Origin: Dyadobacter fermentans DSM 18053
Lineage (GTDB): Bacteria; Bacteroidota; Bacteroidia; Cytophagales; Spirosomataceae
DNA: 64,000 nucleotides
Direction: 5' to 3'
Assembly (NCBI RefSeq): GCF_000023125.1
Contig: NC_013037.1
Span: 4,952,501-5,016,500 of the forward strand
Positions 16,352 to 25,474 of this stretch are shown in pieces. Each line of letters begins with the position of its first letter. Position 1 is the stretch's first letter. A model generated the notes under the pieces. It made no database searches and was not told the origin of the DNA. It worked only from the letters and a program-made list of their open reading frames with translations. The position numbers were made by a program, and so were the translations under genes.

Positions 16352-16948
16352 CTAGTTTTTATCTACATACAACGACCCGTCCAGCGGCTTATTTTCCGCG
16401 TTTTGCAAACGGTAGGCCTCCATTTTTGCGAGGAGTGCGGCAGGTTCATCCGAAACGACCAGCAGCTGACGCGTATCGGGCCGCAGGAAGCCTTCTTCAA
16501 CCATCTTATCGAGTTGCAAAAGCAAAAGATCGTAAAACCCGTTGACGTTCAAAAGTCCCACCGGGCCGTGGAAAATGCGGAGCTGTGCCCAGGTCAGGAT
16601 CTCGAAAAGCTCGTCCAATGTGCCGTAGCCGCCGGGTAATGCGATCACGCCGTCGGACATCGACACCATTTTGGCCTTCCGCTCATGCATGGTTTCAACG
16701 AAATGTAGCTCGGACAGCGTCTTGTGCGCCACTTCCAGCTTGGCCAGAAAATTGGGGATAATGCCGGTGACAAACCCTCCCTGGTCCATGGCGCCGTCGG
16801 CCACGCGGCCCATCAGGCCCAGATTACCGCCGCCGTAGATCAGCTTGATGTTGCGCTCCGCCAGTGCCTTGCCTATTGCATAGGCAGCTTCGGCATACAG
16901 CGCTTTCTTACCCGGATTTGAACCGCAGTATACAACTATGGAATGCAT
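16352..16948 (-). CDS. LOG family protein (TIGR00730)
   Basis: Rossmann-fold nucleotide hydrolase of 198 residues in the LOG family, which releases free bases from nucleoside 5'-monophosphates (cytokinin-activating phosphoribohydrolase in characterised members). The nucleotide loop GGGNLGLMGRVADGA and the catalytic motif PGGYGTLDELFE are both present, as is the N-terminal VVYCGSNPG. It lies between mpl and the OmpA-like gene on the same strand with short gaps of 35 and 16 bp. The physiological substrate in this organism is unknown. Confidence 0.9.
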   Translation of the reverse strand: MHSIVVYCGSNPGKKALYAEAAYAIGKALAERNIKLIYGGGNLGLMGRVADGAMDQGGFVTGIIPNFLAKLEVAHKTLSELHFVETMHERKAKMVSMSDGVIALPGGYGTLDELFEILTWAQLRIFHGPVGLLNVNGFYDLLLLQLDKMVEEGFLRPDTRQLLVVSDEPAALLAKMEAYRLQNAENKPLDGSLYVDKN

Positions 16949-16983
16949 TGGATCAGCAATATATGTTTTAAGGCAGCCGACCG

Positions 16984-18366
16984 TCAGGACAGTACTTCCG
17001 CCGCCAGATTTTTCAGGTCCAGATCGCCGAATGTACCCGAGCTCATCAGCAGCAGGTTGGCGTCTTTCCAGGTTAGTGATTTTAAAAATGCAGCGAGCTC
17101 GGCCGAATCCGTGAATACTTTCAGGTCGTCGCGTTTGAATGCCGTCCTGATGTCTTCTTCGGTCAGTCCTTCGAGCCGCTTGTGTTCGAGGGTCACGGGG
17201 TTGAAATAAACGACCGCGATGTCGGCGGATTTCAGTTTACGGCGGTATTGCGAAAGGAAGCCTTTGTTAAGGCTGCTGAACGTGTGCAGTTCGGCACAGG
17301 CTACGAGCGTTCTTTCCGGAAACTGCTCTTTCAATGCGCTGGTAGTCGCTTCCACTTTGGAAGGTGCATGGGCAAAATCGCGGTAAACGTTCACCGTCTC
17401 ATTCGAACCGAGCAGTTCAAGCCGTTTGGACGCGCCTTTGAAAGTACGGATTGCCTGGTAAAACTCTTCGTCGGTCACGCCCAGCCGCTCGCACACTTCC
17501 CGCGCGCCGCTGATGTTTTTCATGTTGTGGCTGCCGAACACGAGTACCGGAACTTCGCCCTGCTCGGCGGTGATCAGTATCGTTTTATTGTCCTCAATGC
17601 GATGCGGATGCACATTGTAAGGCGTGCTGGCAACATCCGGACGGCCTTTTTGCCCGATCACATCCAGCATATCGTCCGTTTCGTCAAAAATGATCGCGCC
17701 GGCTTTCGGAAGCGAATCGGCCAGCAGTTCAAATTGCTTTACGTACGATTCCCAGGTTGGGAAGACATTGAAATGGTCCCATGCAATGCCGCTGATGAGG
17801 GCGATATGCGGTTGGTAATGGATGAATTTGGGTGTCGGGTCAATCGGTGATGTAAAATATTCGTCGCCTTCAATCACGATGAGCGGAGCATTCTCCGAGA
17901 GCTTCACCATGTTATCGAAGCCTTCGATCTGAGCACCTACCAGGTAGTTGAAGTTTCTTTTATTGTATTTCAAAACATGCAAAACCATGGAAGTAATGGT
18001 CGTTTTTCCATGGCTGCCAGCGATCACGACGCGTTGCTTGTTCTGGCTTTGTTCGAAAATATACTCGGGGTAGGAATACACCTTAATGCCGAGTTCTTTC
18101 GCCTTTGCAAGCTCGGGATTGTCCTGGCGGGCGTGCATGCCCAGGATCACCGCGTCGAGGTCGGTCGTTATTTTATCGGGAAACCAGCCGGTGACGGGCG
18201 GAAGCAGGTCGTATTGCGCCAGCCGGCTCGACGAAGGCTCGTAGATTTCGTCGTCCGATCCCGTCACAAGGAATCCTTTTAAATGTAATTCGATGGCCAG
18301 ATTGTGCATCACGGCGCCACCAATCGAAATGAAATGTATTTTATGCAAAGATGAAGATTGACTCAT
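16984..18366 (-). CDS. mpl: Mur ligase family protein, Mpl-type (murein peptide ligase)
   Basis: ATP-dependent Mur-family ligase of 460 residues. HFISIGGAVMHNLAIELHLKG begins the UDP-sugar-binding domain; AGSHGKTTITSMVLHVL is the ATP loop; VIEGDEYFTSPID and YRDFAHAPSKVEATTSAL are characteristic of the Mpl branch, which attaches the tripeptide L-Ala-gamma-D-Glu-meso-Dap to UDP-MurNAc in peptidoglycan recycling. ATG 18366 (MSQSSSLHKIHF) fits the family start; the frame extends to 18423 but the added 19 residues are unlike relatives. It is first in a probable leftward operon with the LOG and OmpA-like genes. Confidence 0.88.
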   Translation of the reverse strand: MSQSSSLHKIHFISIGGAVMHNLAIELHLKGFLVTGSDDEIYEPSSSRLAQYDLLPPVTGWFPDKITTDLDAVILGMHARQDNPELAKAKELGIKVYSYPEYIFEQSQNKQRVVIAGSHGKTTITSMVLHVLKYNKRNFNYLVGAQIEGFDNMVKLSENAPLIVIEGDEYFTSPIDPTPKFIHYQPHIALISGIAWDHFNVFPTWESYVKQFELLADSLPKAGAIIFDETDDMLDVIGQKGRPDVASTPYNVHPHRIEDNKTILITAEQGEVPVLVFGSHNMKNISGAREVCERLGVTDEEFYQAIRTFKGASKRLELLGSNETVNVYRDFAHAPSKVEATTSALKEQFPERTLVACAELHTFSSLNKGFLSQYRRKLKSADIAVVYFNPVTLEHKRLEGLTEEDIRTAFKRDDLKVFTDSAELAAFLKSLTWKDANLLLMSSGTFGDLDLKNLAAEVLS

Positions 18367-18437
18367 TGACAATTCTAAAAACTGATTCCGTTCGAAAGTT
18401 AGTAAGAATTGATCTTTGGGCAAATCCCGCGGGTGCC

Positions 18438-20705
18438 CTATTTACCGGCACCCTTCACGAACTTCACATTTTCCTGCGCACCATCGCCCCGCAGCACACC
18501 GATCACATAAGCGCCGGAGGCCAGCGACTGAATGTTAATGTCCGGCTGCGGCTTATCCGAGCTGTATACCACGTTACCGGCCTGGTTGAATATCTTTACC
18601 GACTTCACATTTGCCCAATCCTTCGCCGAAATGGTCACTTTCTCACTTGCCGGATTAGGGTAAACGGTCACCGCCAGTGCTGATTCGAAGTGAAGGCTTG
18701 CCATGCGGCTGTATGCAAATGTCTGGTCGCGGTCGATCATTTTGAGGCGGTACAGATTTTCGCCGGGCATTGGGTTTTCGTCGTTGAAAGTGTATTTCGT
18801 GACGGTATTGAGCACATCTCCGGCGGCAGAAAGTGCTCCGATGGTCGTCCATTTTTTGCCGTCTGCACTCCGCTCGATCTCGAATTTTTCGCTATTGACC
18901 TCTTCCGACGTCGACCAGCCCAACAATGCGCGTTTTTCTACTTTGGTGGCAGTGAAGCTGATCAGTTTTACAGGCAATGAGCGCGTGACGGGCAATACGA
19001 GCGAGTTGGTTTTCGGCATACAACCGCTGCGCGTCGATTTGGCGGTATATGTGAAATCGCCAGGTGTGTCGGGCGCGGTGAATGTGATTGCATTGCCCGT
19101 CCTGTTGTACACACCTTCGCCGCTCCACACATAGCTCGCGGAGTTACATTCCGGGCCCGAGCAGTTGACGCTCAGCGTTACCGACGTGCCCACAACCGGC
19201 TTGCCATTCGATGTGTTCACGTTGATATCAAATGTGCAGGGTAAATAATTCTCTGTTTCCCACACATTTTCCCAGTAGCCGTCGTCGGTCATCCGGATCG
19301 ATTTCGGGTGCAAGTCGGTTTGCCCGAAGTTCTCGCCGCCGATCTGGTGCCAGGTTGAAAACAGGAAGTTGCCTGTAAATACGTTGGGGAAAATGTTGAC
19401 ATTCACGGCCTCCGCACGTGCCGGCGGCTGGTATGAGGGCGTCACATATTGCTCGCGGCACAACGCCAGCGTGGGCGCGAGCTGGTGCATTTCGATATCG
19501 TTATAATGCATGGCAATGTGCACATATTCGGCGCCATGCTTGTAGGCCCTCGGGAACCACTCGTAGGGAATGCCGCCATTGATCCCTGAACCGCCGTCGG
19601 GCTGCGCAAGGTCGATCGGGTCGAATTCTACGCCGGCTATTTTGTTGGGATAAGTGCCTTTGAGCACGTCTATTCCCATGATTTTCTTCCAAAGGTCCCA
19701 TTGGTTGGTACCGTCGGTGTGGTAAATGCCGTCCGACAATTCCAGGGCAAGCAGCAATGTACTGCTGTGCAAATGCCAGTTGTTCCCCTGCACGGAGCCG
19801 AAATCGGATATAAAATGGAGTACTTTAATGGACGAGCTTCGATTTTTGACGGTGCTGTAAAAGCCCTTAAATAGTTTCAGCAAGCCCCATCCGGCAAAGC
19901 GGTGCAGATCGCGGCCTATTTCCGAGTTATAGTTGCCATCGCTAGGCTGCGGTGCATTGGCGATGGGGTAGGAGTTACGGCCCCAGGTAGCGTGGCTTTG
20001 GCCGGGAAACCGTAATGGCAGGAATTTCGAGCGCCATGCCTGCAAGGCCTTAGCCTCATACATTCCGGCGTAATTCATCCAATTGATAGTCTTGTTAGGC
20101 ATATAAAACTCTTCGGAACCGTTGTTGCCCATTGCCACATACAAAATCCGGGAAGAGTAATTCTGCACCTGTGCCAGGGCGTCGTCTACGAACGCCAGGA
20201 AACGCCCGGTGGCATATTCGGAGTAAACGGAAGGGTATGTATGCGCAATCGCATCCTGCATAAGTGAGCCGGTGGAAATCTGTGCAATGTCGGCCGTAGC
20301 CAGGAAGCTGTCGTTCCAGTAGCCGGGACGCAGGTACGAGAAATGCAGCGCCACTTTCATGTTCGGGTTCAGGTCCAGGATGGCTTTCACGGCCTGTGCC
20401 ATCTTCGTCCGCTGGTAATTGCCGGGCGTGGGCTCATAATGCTCCCATTGCACGTGCAGCCGGATCGCCGTAGGGCTGGCATCTTTTCCGTTGTATTTCA
20501 GGTTTGCAAACCGGAGGATGTACTGCCATTGCTCCGGATTGATACCGTTCGGGGCCGTCCTGTCGAAGCCGTAGCCGGTGGTGTTCAGGATCAGTTCGCG
20601 CTGAGCCAGCAGTGAATCCGGCCTGCACAATAGCAGCGAAAGAAAGAGCAGAATGTTTAGTAGACGTGGTTGAATGGATGAAAGCAGCGGGCGTTCGAAG
20701 TACAT
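18438..20705 (-). CDS. Secreted glycosidase-like protein with T9SS sorting domain
   Basis: A 755-residue secreted protein. After a signal peptide (ILLFLSLLLCRPDSLLAQ) comes a domain of about 420 residues reminiscent of TIM-barrel glycosidases: AIRLHVQWEHYEPTPGNYQ resembles the W-x-x-x-E-P-x-x-G-x-Y strand of GH35/42-type enzymes, and MGNNGSEEFY sits where an acid/base Asn-Glu pair is often found. A PKD/Ig-like region (about 500-580) and a C-terminal type A T9SS sorting domain (VYPNPASEKVTISAKDW...FVKGAGK) follow. The protein is thus exported by type IX secretion and attached or released. I cannot name the glycoside hydrolase family; catalysis is inferred. Confidence 0.65.
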   Translation of the reverse strand: MYFERPLLSSIQPRLLNILLFLSLLLCRPDSLLAQRELILNTTGYGFDRTAPNGINPEQWQYILRFANLKYNGKDASPTAIRLHVQWEHYEPTPGNYQRTKMAQAVKAILDLNPNMKVALHFSYLRPGYWNDSFLATADIAQISTGSLMQDAIAHTYPSVYSEYATGRFLAFVDDALAQVQNYSSRILYVAMGNNGSEEFYMPNKTINWMNYAGMYEAKALQAWRSKFLPLRFPGQSHATWGRNSYPIANAPQPSDGNYNSEIGRDLHRFAGWGLLKLFKGFYSTVKNRSSSIKVLHFISDFGSVQGNNWHLHSSTLLLALELSDGIYHTDGTNQWDLWKKIMGIDVLKGTYPNKIAGVEFDPIDLAQPDGGSGINGGIPYEWFPRAYKHGAEYVHIAMHYNDIEMHQLAPTLALCREQYVTPSYQPPARAEAVNVNIFPNVFTGNFLFSTWHQIGGENFGQTDLHPKSIRMTDDGYWENVWETENYLPCTFDINVNTSNGKPVVGTSVTLSVNCSGPECNSASYVWSGEGVYNRTGNAITFTAPDTPGDFTYTAKSTRSGCMPKTNSLVLPVTRSLPVKLISFTATKVEKRALLGWSTSEEVNSEKFEIERSADGKKWTTIGALSAAGDVLNTVTKYTFNDENPMPGENLYRLKMIDRDQTFAYSRMASLHFESALAVTVYPNPASEKVTISAKDWANVKSVKIFNQAGNVVYSSDKPQPDINIQSLASGAYVIGVLRGDGAQENVKFVKGAGK

Positions 20706-21017
20706 AAATGTTTTTTGGTTCAGTAGGCGTTACAGGTTTATCGGTTTTATGGGGCTACTACAAACTTTTCTATAATGCATATAGAAGTTTATGGAGTATC
20801 CTGTGGCTGGTGAAAAACACAGTTGTCCCTAATTTCCCTGGGCGGATAAAGATGTAAGTAGAAGAGGAATTCTAGTCTTGACCCAGAAAGGCCATTTTAT
20901 AAAAGTATTTTGTAATGTTAACTTGATAAAGGATGGTATGTAACTTCGAGGCAAGGTAAAATATTAAAACTACATTCCAAGAAAACTGTAAATAAATTCT
21001 ACAACAAGTCACAAAAA
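20706..21017. other. Gene-free AT-rich stretch upstream of the T9SS glycosidase gene
   Basis: No credible ORF. The notable element is an imperfect dyad at 20762-20790: TTCTATA, ATGCA, TATAGAA with outer AAACTT/AAGTTT arms offset by two bases. It lies about 60 bp before the start of the leftward gene at 20705 and is a candidate operator. The stretch ends at the ettA terminator. Confidence 0.4.
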
Positions 21018-21045
21018 AAGCGCTCATCCTTGTAGATGAGCGCTT
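21011..21045 (-). terminator. Intrinsic terminator after ettA
   Basis: Perfect 11-bp stem AAGCGCTCATC (21018-21028) with GATGAGCGCTT (21035-21045), 6-nt loop; read leftwards it is followed by a run of seven T. It begins 22 bp after the ettA stop. Confidence 0.9.
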
Positions 21046-21066
21046 AAAGCTAACCCTATTATGAGA

Positions 21067-22734
21067 CTACGCGAGCTTTTTATATTTAATCCGCGTCGGA
21101 GTTGCGTCGGTGCCCAGGCGTTTGCGGCGGTTCTCTTCATATTCCGAGAAGTTACCTTCGAACCAGTAAACCTGTGAATCGCCTTCGAATGCGAGAATGT
21201 GCGTCGCGACGCGGTCGAGGAACCAGCGGTCGTGGGAGATGATCACCGCACAGCCTGCGAAGTTTTCAAGACCCTCTTCCAATGCACGGAGCGTGTTTAC
21301 GTCCAAATCGTTGGTCGGCTCATCAAGCAGGAGCAGGTTGCCGCCTTCTTTCAACGTCATGGCCAGGTGCACGCGGTTGCGCTCCCCGCCCGACAGCGTG
21401 CCTACCTTCTTCTCCTGGTCGCCGCCGCCGAAGTTGAACCGGCTCACATATGCACGCGCGTTTGCCTGCTTGCCCCCGAGCATGATCCAGTCGTTGCCGT
21501 CGGATACGCTTTGGTACACGGTTTTGTTCGCGTCGAGGTTGTCATGCTCCTGGTCTACATAGGCGAGTTGCACGGTCTCACCTACTTCGAAATGGCCCGT
21601 CAGCGGTTTGAGCTGGCCAGTAATGAGTTTAAATAAGGTGGTTTTACCCGCACCGTTTGGCCCGATAATGCCTACAATGCCGTTCGGCGGCAATGCGAAG
21701 CTGAGGTTTTCGTAAAGCAGCCGGTCGCCGAAGCCCATCGACACATTGTGCGCTTCAATGACCTTGTTCCCGAGGCGTGGGCCTGAAGGAATGAAGATTT
21801 CCAGTTTTTCCTCCTTTTCGCGCGCTTCCTCGCTGAGCAATTTCTCGTAAGCACCCAACCTCGCCTTGGATTTCGCCTGACGTGCCTTTGGCGCTAAACG
21901 AACCCATTCAAGCTCGCGCTGCAACGTTTTCTGGCGTTTCGACTCGGTTTTTTCTTCTTTTTTCAAACGCTCCTGCTTCTGTTCGAGCCACGAAGTGTAG
22001 TTGCCTTTCCACGGAATGCCCTCGCCGCGGTCGAGTTCGAGAATCCAGCCGGCTACATTGTCGAGGAAATAGCGGTCGTGCGTTACGGCGATCACCGTTC
22101 CTTTATATTGTCTCAAATGCTCTTCGAGCCACAGTACCGACTCGGCGTCGAGGTGGTTGGTAGGCTCATCGAGCAAAAGTACGTCGGGCTGGCGCAGCAG
22201 GAGGCGGCACAACGCGACCCGGCGTTTCTCTCCACCGGAAAGTGTCGAGATCAATGTATCCGAAGGCGGGCAGCGCAGCGCGTCCATCGCGATTTCGAGC
22301 CGGTTGTCGAGATTCCAGGCGTCCGAAGCGTCGAGTTTTTCCTGCACTTCGCCTTGTCTTTCCAATAATTTATCGAAATCTGCATCCTCGGCGCCGAACG
22401 CTTCATTGATTTCGTCGAATTCTTTCAATAGGTTTACGATTTCTTGTACACCTTCTTCTACAACTTCGCGGACTGTCTTATTGGGATCGAGTTTAGGTTC
22501 CTGTTCGAGCATCCCGACCGAATAGCCGGGCGAGAAAACCACCTCACCCTGAATGTCTTTATCGATGCCGGCGATCACGCGCAGGAGTGTCGACTTACCT
22601 GATCCGTTCAGACCCAGTACGCCGATTTTGGCACCGTAGAAAAAGGATAAATAAATGTTTTTAATAATATGTCTGTTGGGGGGAATGATTTTGTTAACCC
22701 CCGACATTGAGAAAATAATGGTTTCGTTACTCAT
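21067..22734 (-). CDS. ettA: ABC-F ATPase EttA, energy-dependent translational throttle
   Basis: Soluble ABC-F protein of 555 residues, exactly the EttA length, binding the ribosomal E site and coupling early translation to ATP level. Two ATPase domains: Walker [15 protein letters not shown] with signature [16 protein letters not shown] and [14 protein letters not shown]; then [13 protein letters not shown] with [15 protein letters not shown] and [14 protein letters not shown]. The arm and linker segment of EttA ([23 protein letters not shown]) lies between them. There are no membrane helices. Divergent from the DUF349 gene, and terminated by a strong hairpin. Confidence 0.96.
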   Translation of the reverse strand: MSNETIIFSMSGVNKIIPPNRHIIKNIYLSFFYGAKIGVLGLNGSGKSTLLRVIAGIDKDIQGEVVFSPGYSVGMLEQEPKLDPNKTVREVVEEGVQEIVNLLKEFDEINEAFGAEDADFDKLLERQGEVQEKLDASDAWNLDNRLEIAMDALRCPPSDTLISTLSGGEKRRVALCRLLLRQPDVLLLDEPTNHLDAESVLWLEEHLRQYKGTVIAVTHDRYFLDNVAGWILELDRGEGIPWKGNYTSWLEQKQERLKKEEKTESKRQKTLQRELEWVRLAPKARQAKSKARLGAYEKLLSEEAREKEEKLEIFIPSGPRLGNKVIEAHNVSMGFGDRLLYENLSFALPPNGIVGIIGPNGAGKTTLFKLITGQLKPLTGHFEVGETVQLAYVDQEHDNLDANKTVYQSVSDGNDWIMLGGKQANARAYVSRFNFGGGDQEKKVGTLSGGERNRVHLAMTLKEGGNLLLLDEPTNDLDVNTLRALEEGLENFAGCAVIISHDRWFLDRVATHILAFEGDSQVYWFEGNFSEYEENRRKRLGTDATPTRIKYKKLA

Positions 22735-22806
22735 TTTTTGTTTAATTTGTGCGTAACAAATATCGTTATATATCCCTACACTTAGCAGATAAAAAAAATT
22801 GAAAGA

Positions 22807-24087
22807 ATGGAAAATGCCACATTGAATGATGAATACGGCTACGTTAAGGACAGCAAAGTATTTTTAAAGGGGTATCTGGATTTCCCCGACCGGCAAATTG
22901 GAGAAGTAAAAAGGACTGAACAGGAAGCGATTGACTATTTCAAGAATCGTTTTAACATTGTCCTGAACAAAGTAGAACAGCTGGAACAAGAAATAGATGA
23001 AGCACTTAACAAAGGCTCTTATCTTACCAAGCTGATCCAGTTGCAACGCAAGCTGAAAGGTTTTGACGCTTTGGGTGATTTCGTCCCACTTTTGAAAAGG
23101 CTGGAAGAAAAAGAAGAGTATCTCAAAGGCCTTATCGAAGTTAACCAGCTCAAAAACCTGGAAATTAAACGTGCGTTGATCGAGGATGTGAAAGTTGCCG
23201 CGGCTGTTACGGATTATGCCACAGCAACGGACCAGATACAGGAGATCAAAGCGAAATGGATCCGCACCGGGCCGGTGGACAAAGAATATCAGGAAGAAAT
23301 TGAAACGACATTTCAACAAATCCTGGACGATTTCTTCCAGCGCCGCCGCGACTATTTCGACGAGCAGAACAAACTCAACCAGAAACGTATCGAGGAATAC
23401 GAACGCCTGATCAAGATCACGAAAACGCTGAGCTATGCGAAGGATCTTGACGAAGCTTATCAAAAAGCGAGGGACGTTCGCAATGCCTGGAACAACGTTG
23501 GAGAAGTTCCTCCTAAGCGCTTTTTCAAAGTCAATAAAGCGTATCGCCACTTCCTGAAATTATTCTATGACAAATACAATGCGGCCAAGGGCATCGAGCC
23601 GAAGGTGCGTGTAGACCCGCGTGTCCTCGAACAGCAGAAATTGCTGGCACAGGCTGAAACATTGCTGAAATCGCCGGATATTATCGAAGCGTCGCAGGAA
23701 GCAAAAGCATTGCTGAGCAAATGGAAGGAAATCAAAATACCTTTCAAACTGGCCGATAAGGAGCTCGCAGAGCGGTTCCGGATGGTGTGCGATAAGATTT
23801 TCGAACTCAGCTACCTGGCGCGCGTGATCAGCCGCAAGTACCCTGCATTCGACCTGAAAAGCCCGGAAGAGCAGCTTCGCACCAAATACCGCGAACTCGA
23901 ATGGCTTACCAAGCGTGAAAAAAGCGACCTCGAATTCGCACAGCTGGAATTTGACCGCACCGCTACCGGCGATCCCGAACTGGACAAGCAAGCCGCAGGC
24001 CGCATCAACATCCAGAAGCGCAAGGTTCAGATGAAAGAACGCATTCTCATCGAATTCGAAAGAAAACTAAAAGCTATTACGGGCTGA
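22807..24087 (+). CDS. DUF349 domain protein
   Basis: A 426-residue, highly charged and mostly helical cytosolic protein with coiled-coil potential. It contains DUF349-type repeats, recognised by W-x-x-x-G-x-V/P units such as IKAKWIRTGPVDKEYQEEI and VRNAWNNVGEVPPKRFFKV followed by F/Y-rich helices. DUF349 proteins are widespread but not biochemically understood. Its stop codon lies inside the first copy of a 28-bp tandem repeat that runs to the stop of the convergent LacI gene. Confidence 0.8.
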   Translation: MENATLNDEYGYVKDSKVFLKGYLDFPDRQIGEVKRTEQEAIDYFKNRFNIVLNKVEQLEQEIDEALNKGSYLTKLIQLQRKLKGFDALGDFVPLLKRLEEKEEYLKGLIEVNQLKNLEIKRALIEDVKVAAAVTDYATATDQIQEIKAKWIRTGPVDKEYQEEIETTFQQILDDFFQRRRDYFDEQNKLNQKRIEEYERLIKITKTLSYAKDLDEAYQKARDVRNAWNNVGEVPPKRFFKVNKAYRHFLKLFYDKYNAAKGIEPKVRVDPRVLEQQKLLAQAETLLKSPDIIEASQEAKALLSKWKEIKIPFKLADKELAERFRMVCDKIFELSYLARVISRKYPAFDLKSPEEQLRTKYRELEWLTKREKSDLEFAQLEFDRTATGDPELDKQAAGRINIQKRKVQMKERILIEFERKLKAITG

Positions 24088-24164
24088 CCTTCAGCGGGTG
24101 ACGCTCACGGGCTGACCTTCCGCGGGTGACGCTCACGGGCTGACCCTCAGCGGGTGACGCTTAC
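24081..24164. repeat. Three 28-bp tandem repeats joining two stop codons
   Basis: Unit begins GGGCTGACCTTCAGCGGG and ends TGACGCTCAC; copies at 24081-24108, 24109-24136 and 24137-24164 differ at one or two positions each. Copy 1 contains the TGA stop of the DUF349 gene; a C-to-T change in copy 3 supplies the TAA stop of the LacI gene. Across each junction lies a dyad, CAGC-2-GTGA-3-TCAC-2-GCTG, so the array can fold into hairpins and may end transcription from both sides. Confidence 0.85.
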
Positions 24165-25192
24165 CCGTTAGCCCCGCGCATCGACGATTTGTTGATTACC
24201 AAATTAGATTGCAATACCCTGGTCTCGAATTCGGCCGGGGTATTTTTGCTTTCTATCAGGTCCAGCAGCAATGAAGTAGCCTGCTGTCCCATTTCAAATG
24301 AAGGCTGCGTGACGGAGCTCACCGGCGGATCGAGAAGCGACGACATTGCCAGGTCGCAGAAGCCCACCACGGCCACGTCGTCGGGCATTTTGTAGCCCAG
24401 CTGGCGCAGGGCCCAGTGAATGCCCATGGTAATACGGTCGCTCGCGCCGAAAATAGCGTCGGGGCGCTCGCGGAGGGCCATTAGCTGGTAAGTCCGCTCG
24501 GTTCCGCCCGCTTGGGTAATCTCGCTGTGCAGTACCCATTCTTCCTGAAACTCGATGCCGTATTTTCTTAAAGCATCCTTGTAACCTTCTAAACGGAACC
24601 GGGTGATCGACACCGGCCGCGGCCCGGCAATGTGCGCAATGCGCCGGCAGCCCCGCTTGATCAAATGCTCGGTAGCATCGAAGGCGCCCTTATAATCGTC
24701 CACCCGCACCTTGTGCGTTTGCATGGCGTCGCTCACTCGATCGAAAAACACCACCGGAATGCCCTGTTCCTGCAAGGAGGCAAAGTGATCGATGTTCTCC
24801 GACTGGCTGGAAATCGCCACTACCAGGCCGTCCACCCGCCTGGATGCGATGTGGCGCGTCGCGGAACGCTCCCTTTCGAGCAGTTCGTGGCTTTGGTAAA
24901 TCATCGTGTGATAGCCGCGGCTGTACGCAATATCCTCCACGCCGCCGATGGCCGATGAATAAAAACGATTGGCAATGTCCGGCACAATCACGCCGATCGT
25001 CTGCGTGCGGTTCTTCAAAAGGCTGATCGCGATCGGGTTGGGGTAATAATTGAGCTGCTCGGCCAGGTCTATCACCTTTTGCTTGGTTTCTTCACTTATT
25101 TCGCTGCTGTCGCGCAGGGCCCGCGAAACGGTGGATTTGGAAATACCGAGCTGCCTTGCAATCTCTTTGATCGTGATAGAGACCTTTTTCAT
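24161..25192 (-). CDS. LacI family transcriptional regulator of hexuronate locus
   Basis: A 343-residue repressor-type regulator. An N-terminal LacI helix-turn-helix (TIKEIARQLGISKSTVSRAL) and hinge (LNYYPNPIAISLLKNRTQTIGVIVPD) are followed by a periplasmic-binding-protein-like effector domain (RVDGLVVAISSQ, PDAIFGASDRITMG, VAVVGFCDL). It sits at the head of the uronate genes uxuA-uxaC-kdgK-kdgA, so a uronate-pathway intermediate is the likely effector; that is inference. A cluster of GGAAC/GTTCC palindromes about 100 bp upstream is the best candidate operator. Its stop codon is provided by the third copy of the 28-bp tandem repeat. Confidence 0.88.
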   Translation of the reverse strand: MKKVSITIKEIARQLGISKSTVSRALRDSSEISEETKQKVIDLAEQLNYYPNPIAISLLKNRTQTIGVIVPDIANRFYSSAIGGVEDIAYSRGYHTMIYQSHELLERERSATRHIASRRVDGLVVAISSQSENIDHFASLQEQGIPVVFFDRVSDAMQTHKVRVDDYKGAFDATEHLIKRGCRRIAHIAGPRPVSITRFRLEGYKDALRKYGIEFQEEWVLHSEITQAGGTERTYQLMALRERPDAIFGASDRITMGIHWALRQLGYKMPDDVAVVGFCDLAMSSLLDPPVSSVTQPSFEMGQQATSLLLDLIESKNTPAEFETRVLQSNLVINKSSMRGANG

Positions 25193-25282
25193 AGGGTTAT
25201 ATAGAAATAGTACAATCTTGCTAAAATATCCCGGAAATACACCAGGCGCTCAATGTTGCATAAAGTAACCAATGTTCGCACA

Positions 25283-25331
25283 AAGTTCCGGGAAAAATTG
25301 CGGGAACGGGAACGGTTCCGGGAACGGTTGC
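25283..25331. promoter_or_regulatory. GGAAC/GTTCC palindrome cluster, candidate LacI operator
   Basis: Overlapping palindromes GGAAC-G-GTTCC (25309-25319) and GTTCC-G-GGAAC (25315-25325) lie between extra GGGAACG and GGTTGCG half-sites, with another GTTCCGGGAA at 25285-25294. Dense odd-spaced symmetry between the divergent lacI-type and ECF sigma genes suits LacI-family binding. Confidence 0.5.
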
Positions 25332-25474
25332 GTAAATTTATTGCTTTTTTTCAAGATTTATTTTTGTGTATCAACGAGCGAGTGTTTAAACTAGGTAAAT
25401 CATCGACGAAGACAGAGGGCTAAATACCACTACAATTCCAGGAAATTTTCTATAATTAACCTAGCTCAGTTTAC

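Noticed and set aside
24081..24164. CRISPR array
   Set aside because: The 28-bp units are contiguous with no spacers, and no cas genes are present.
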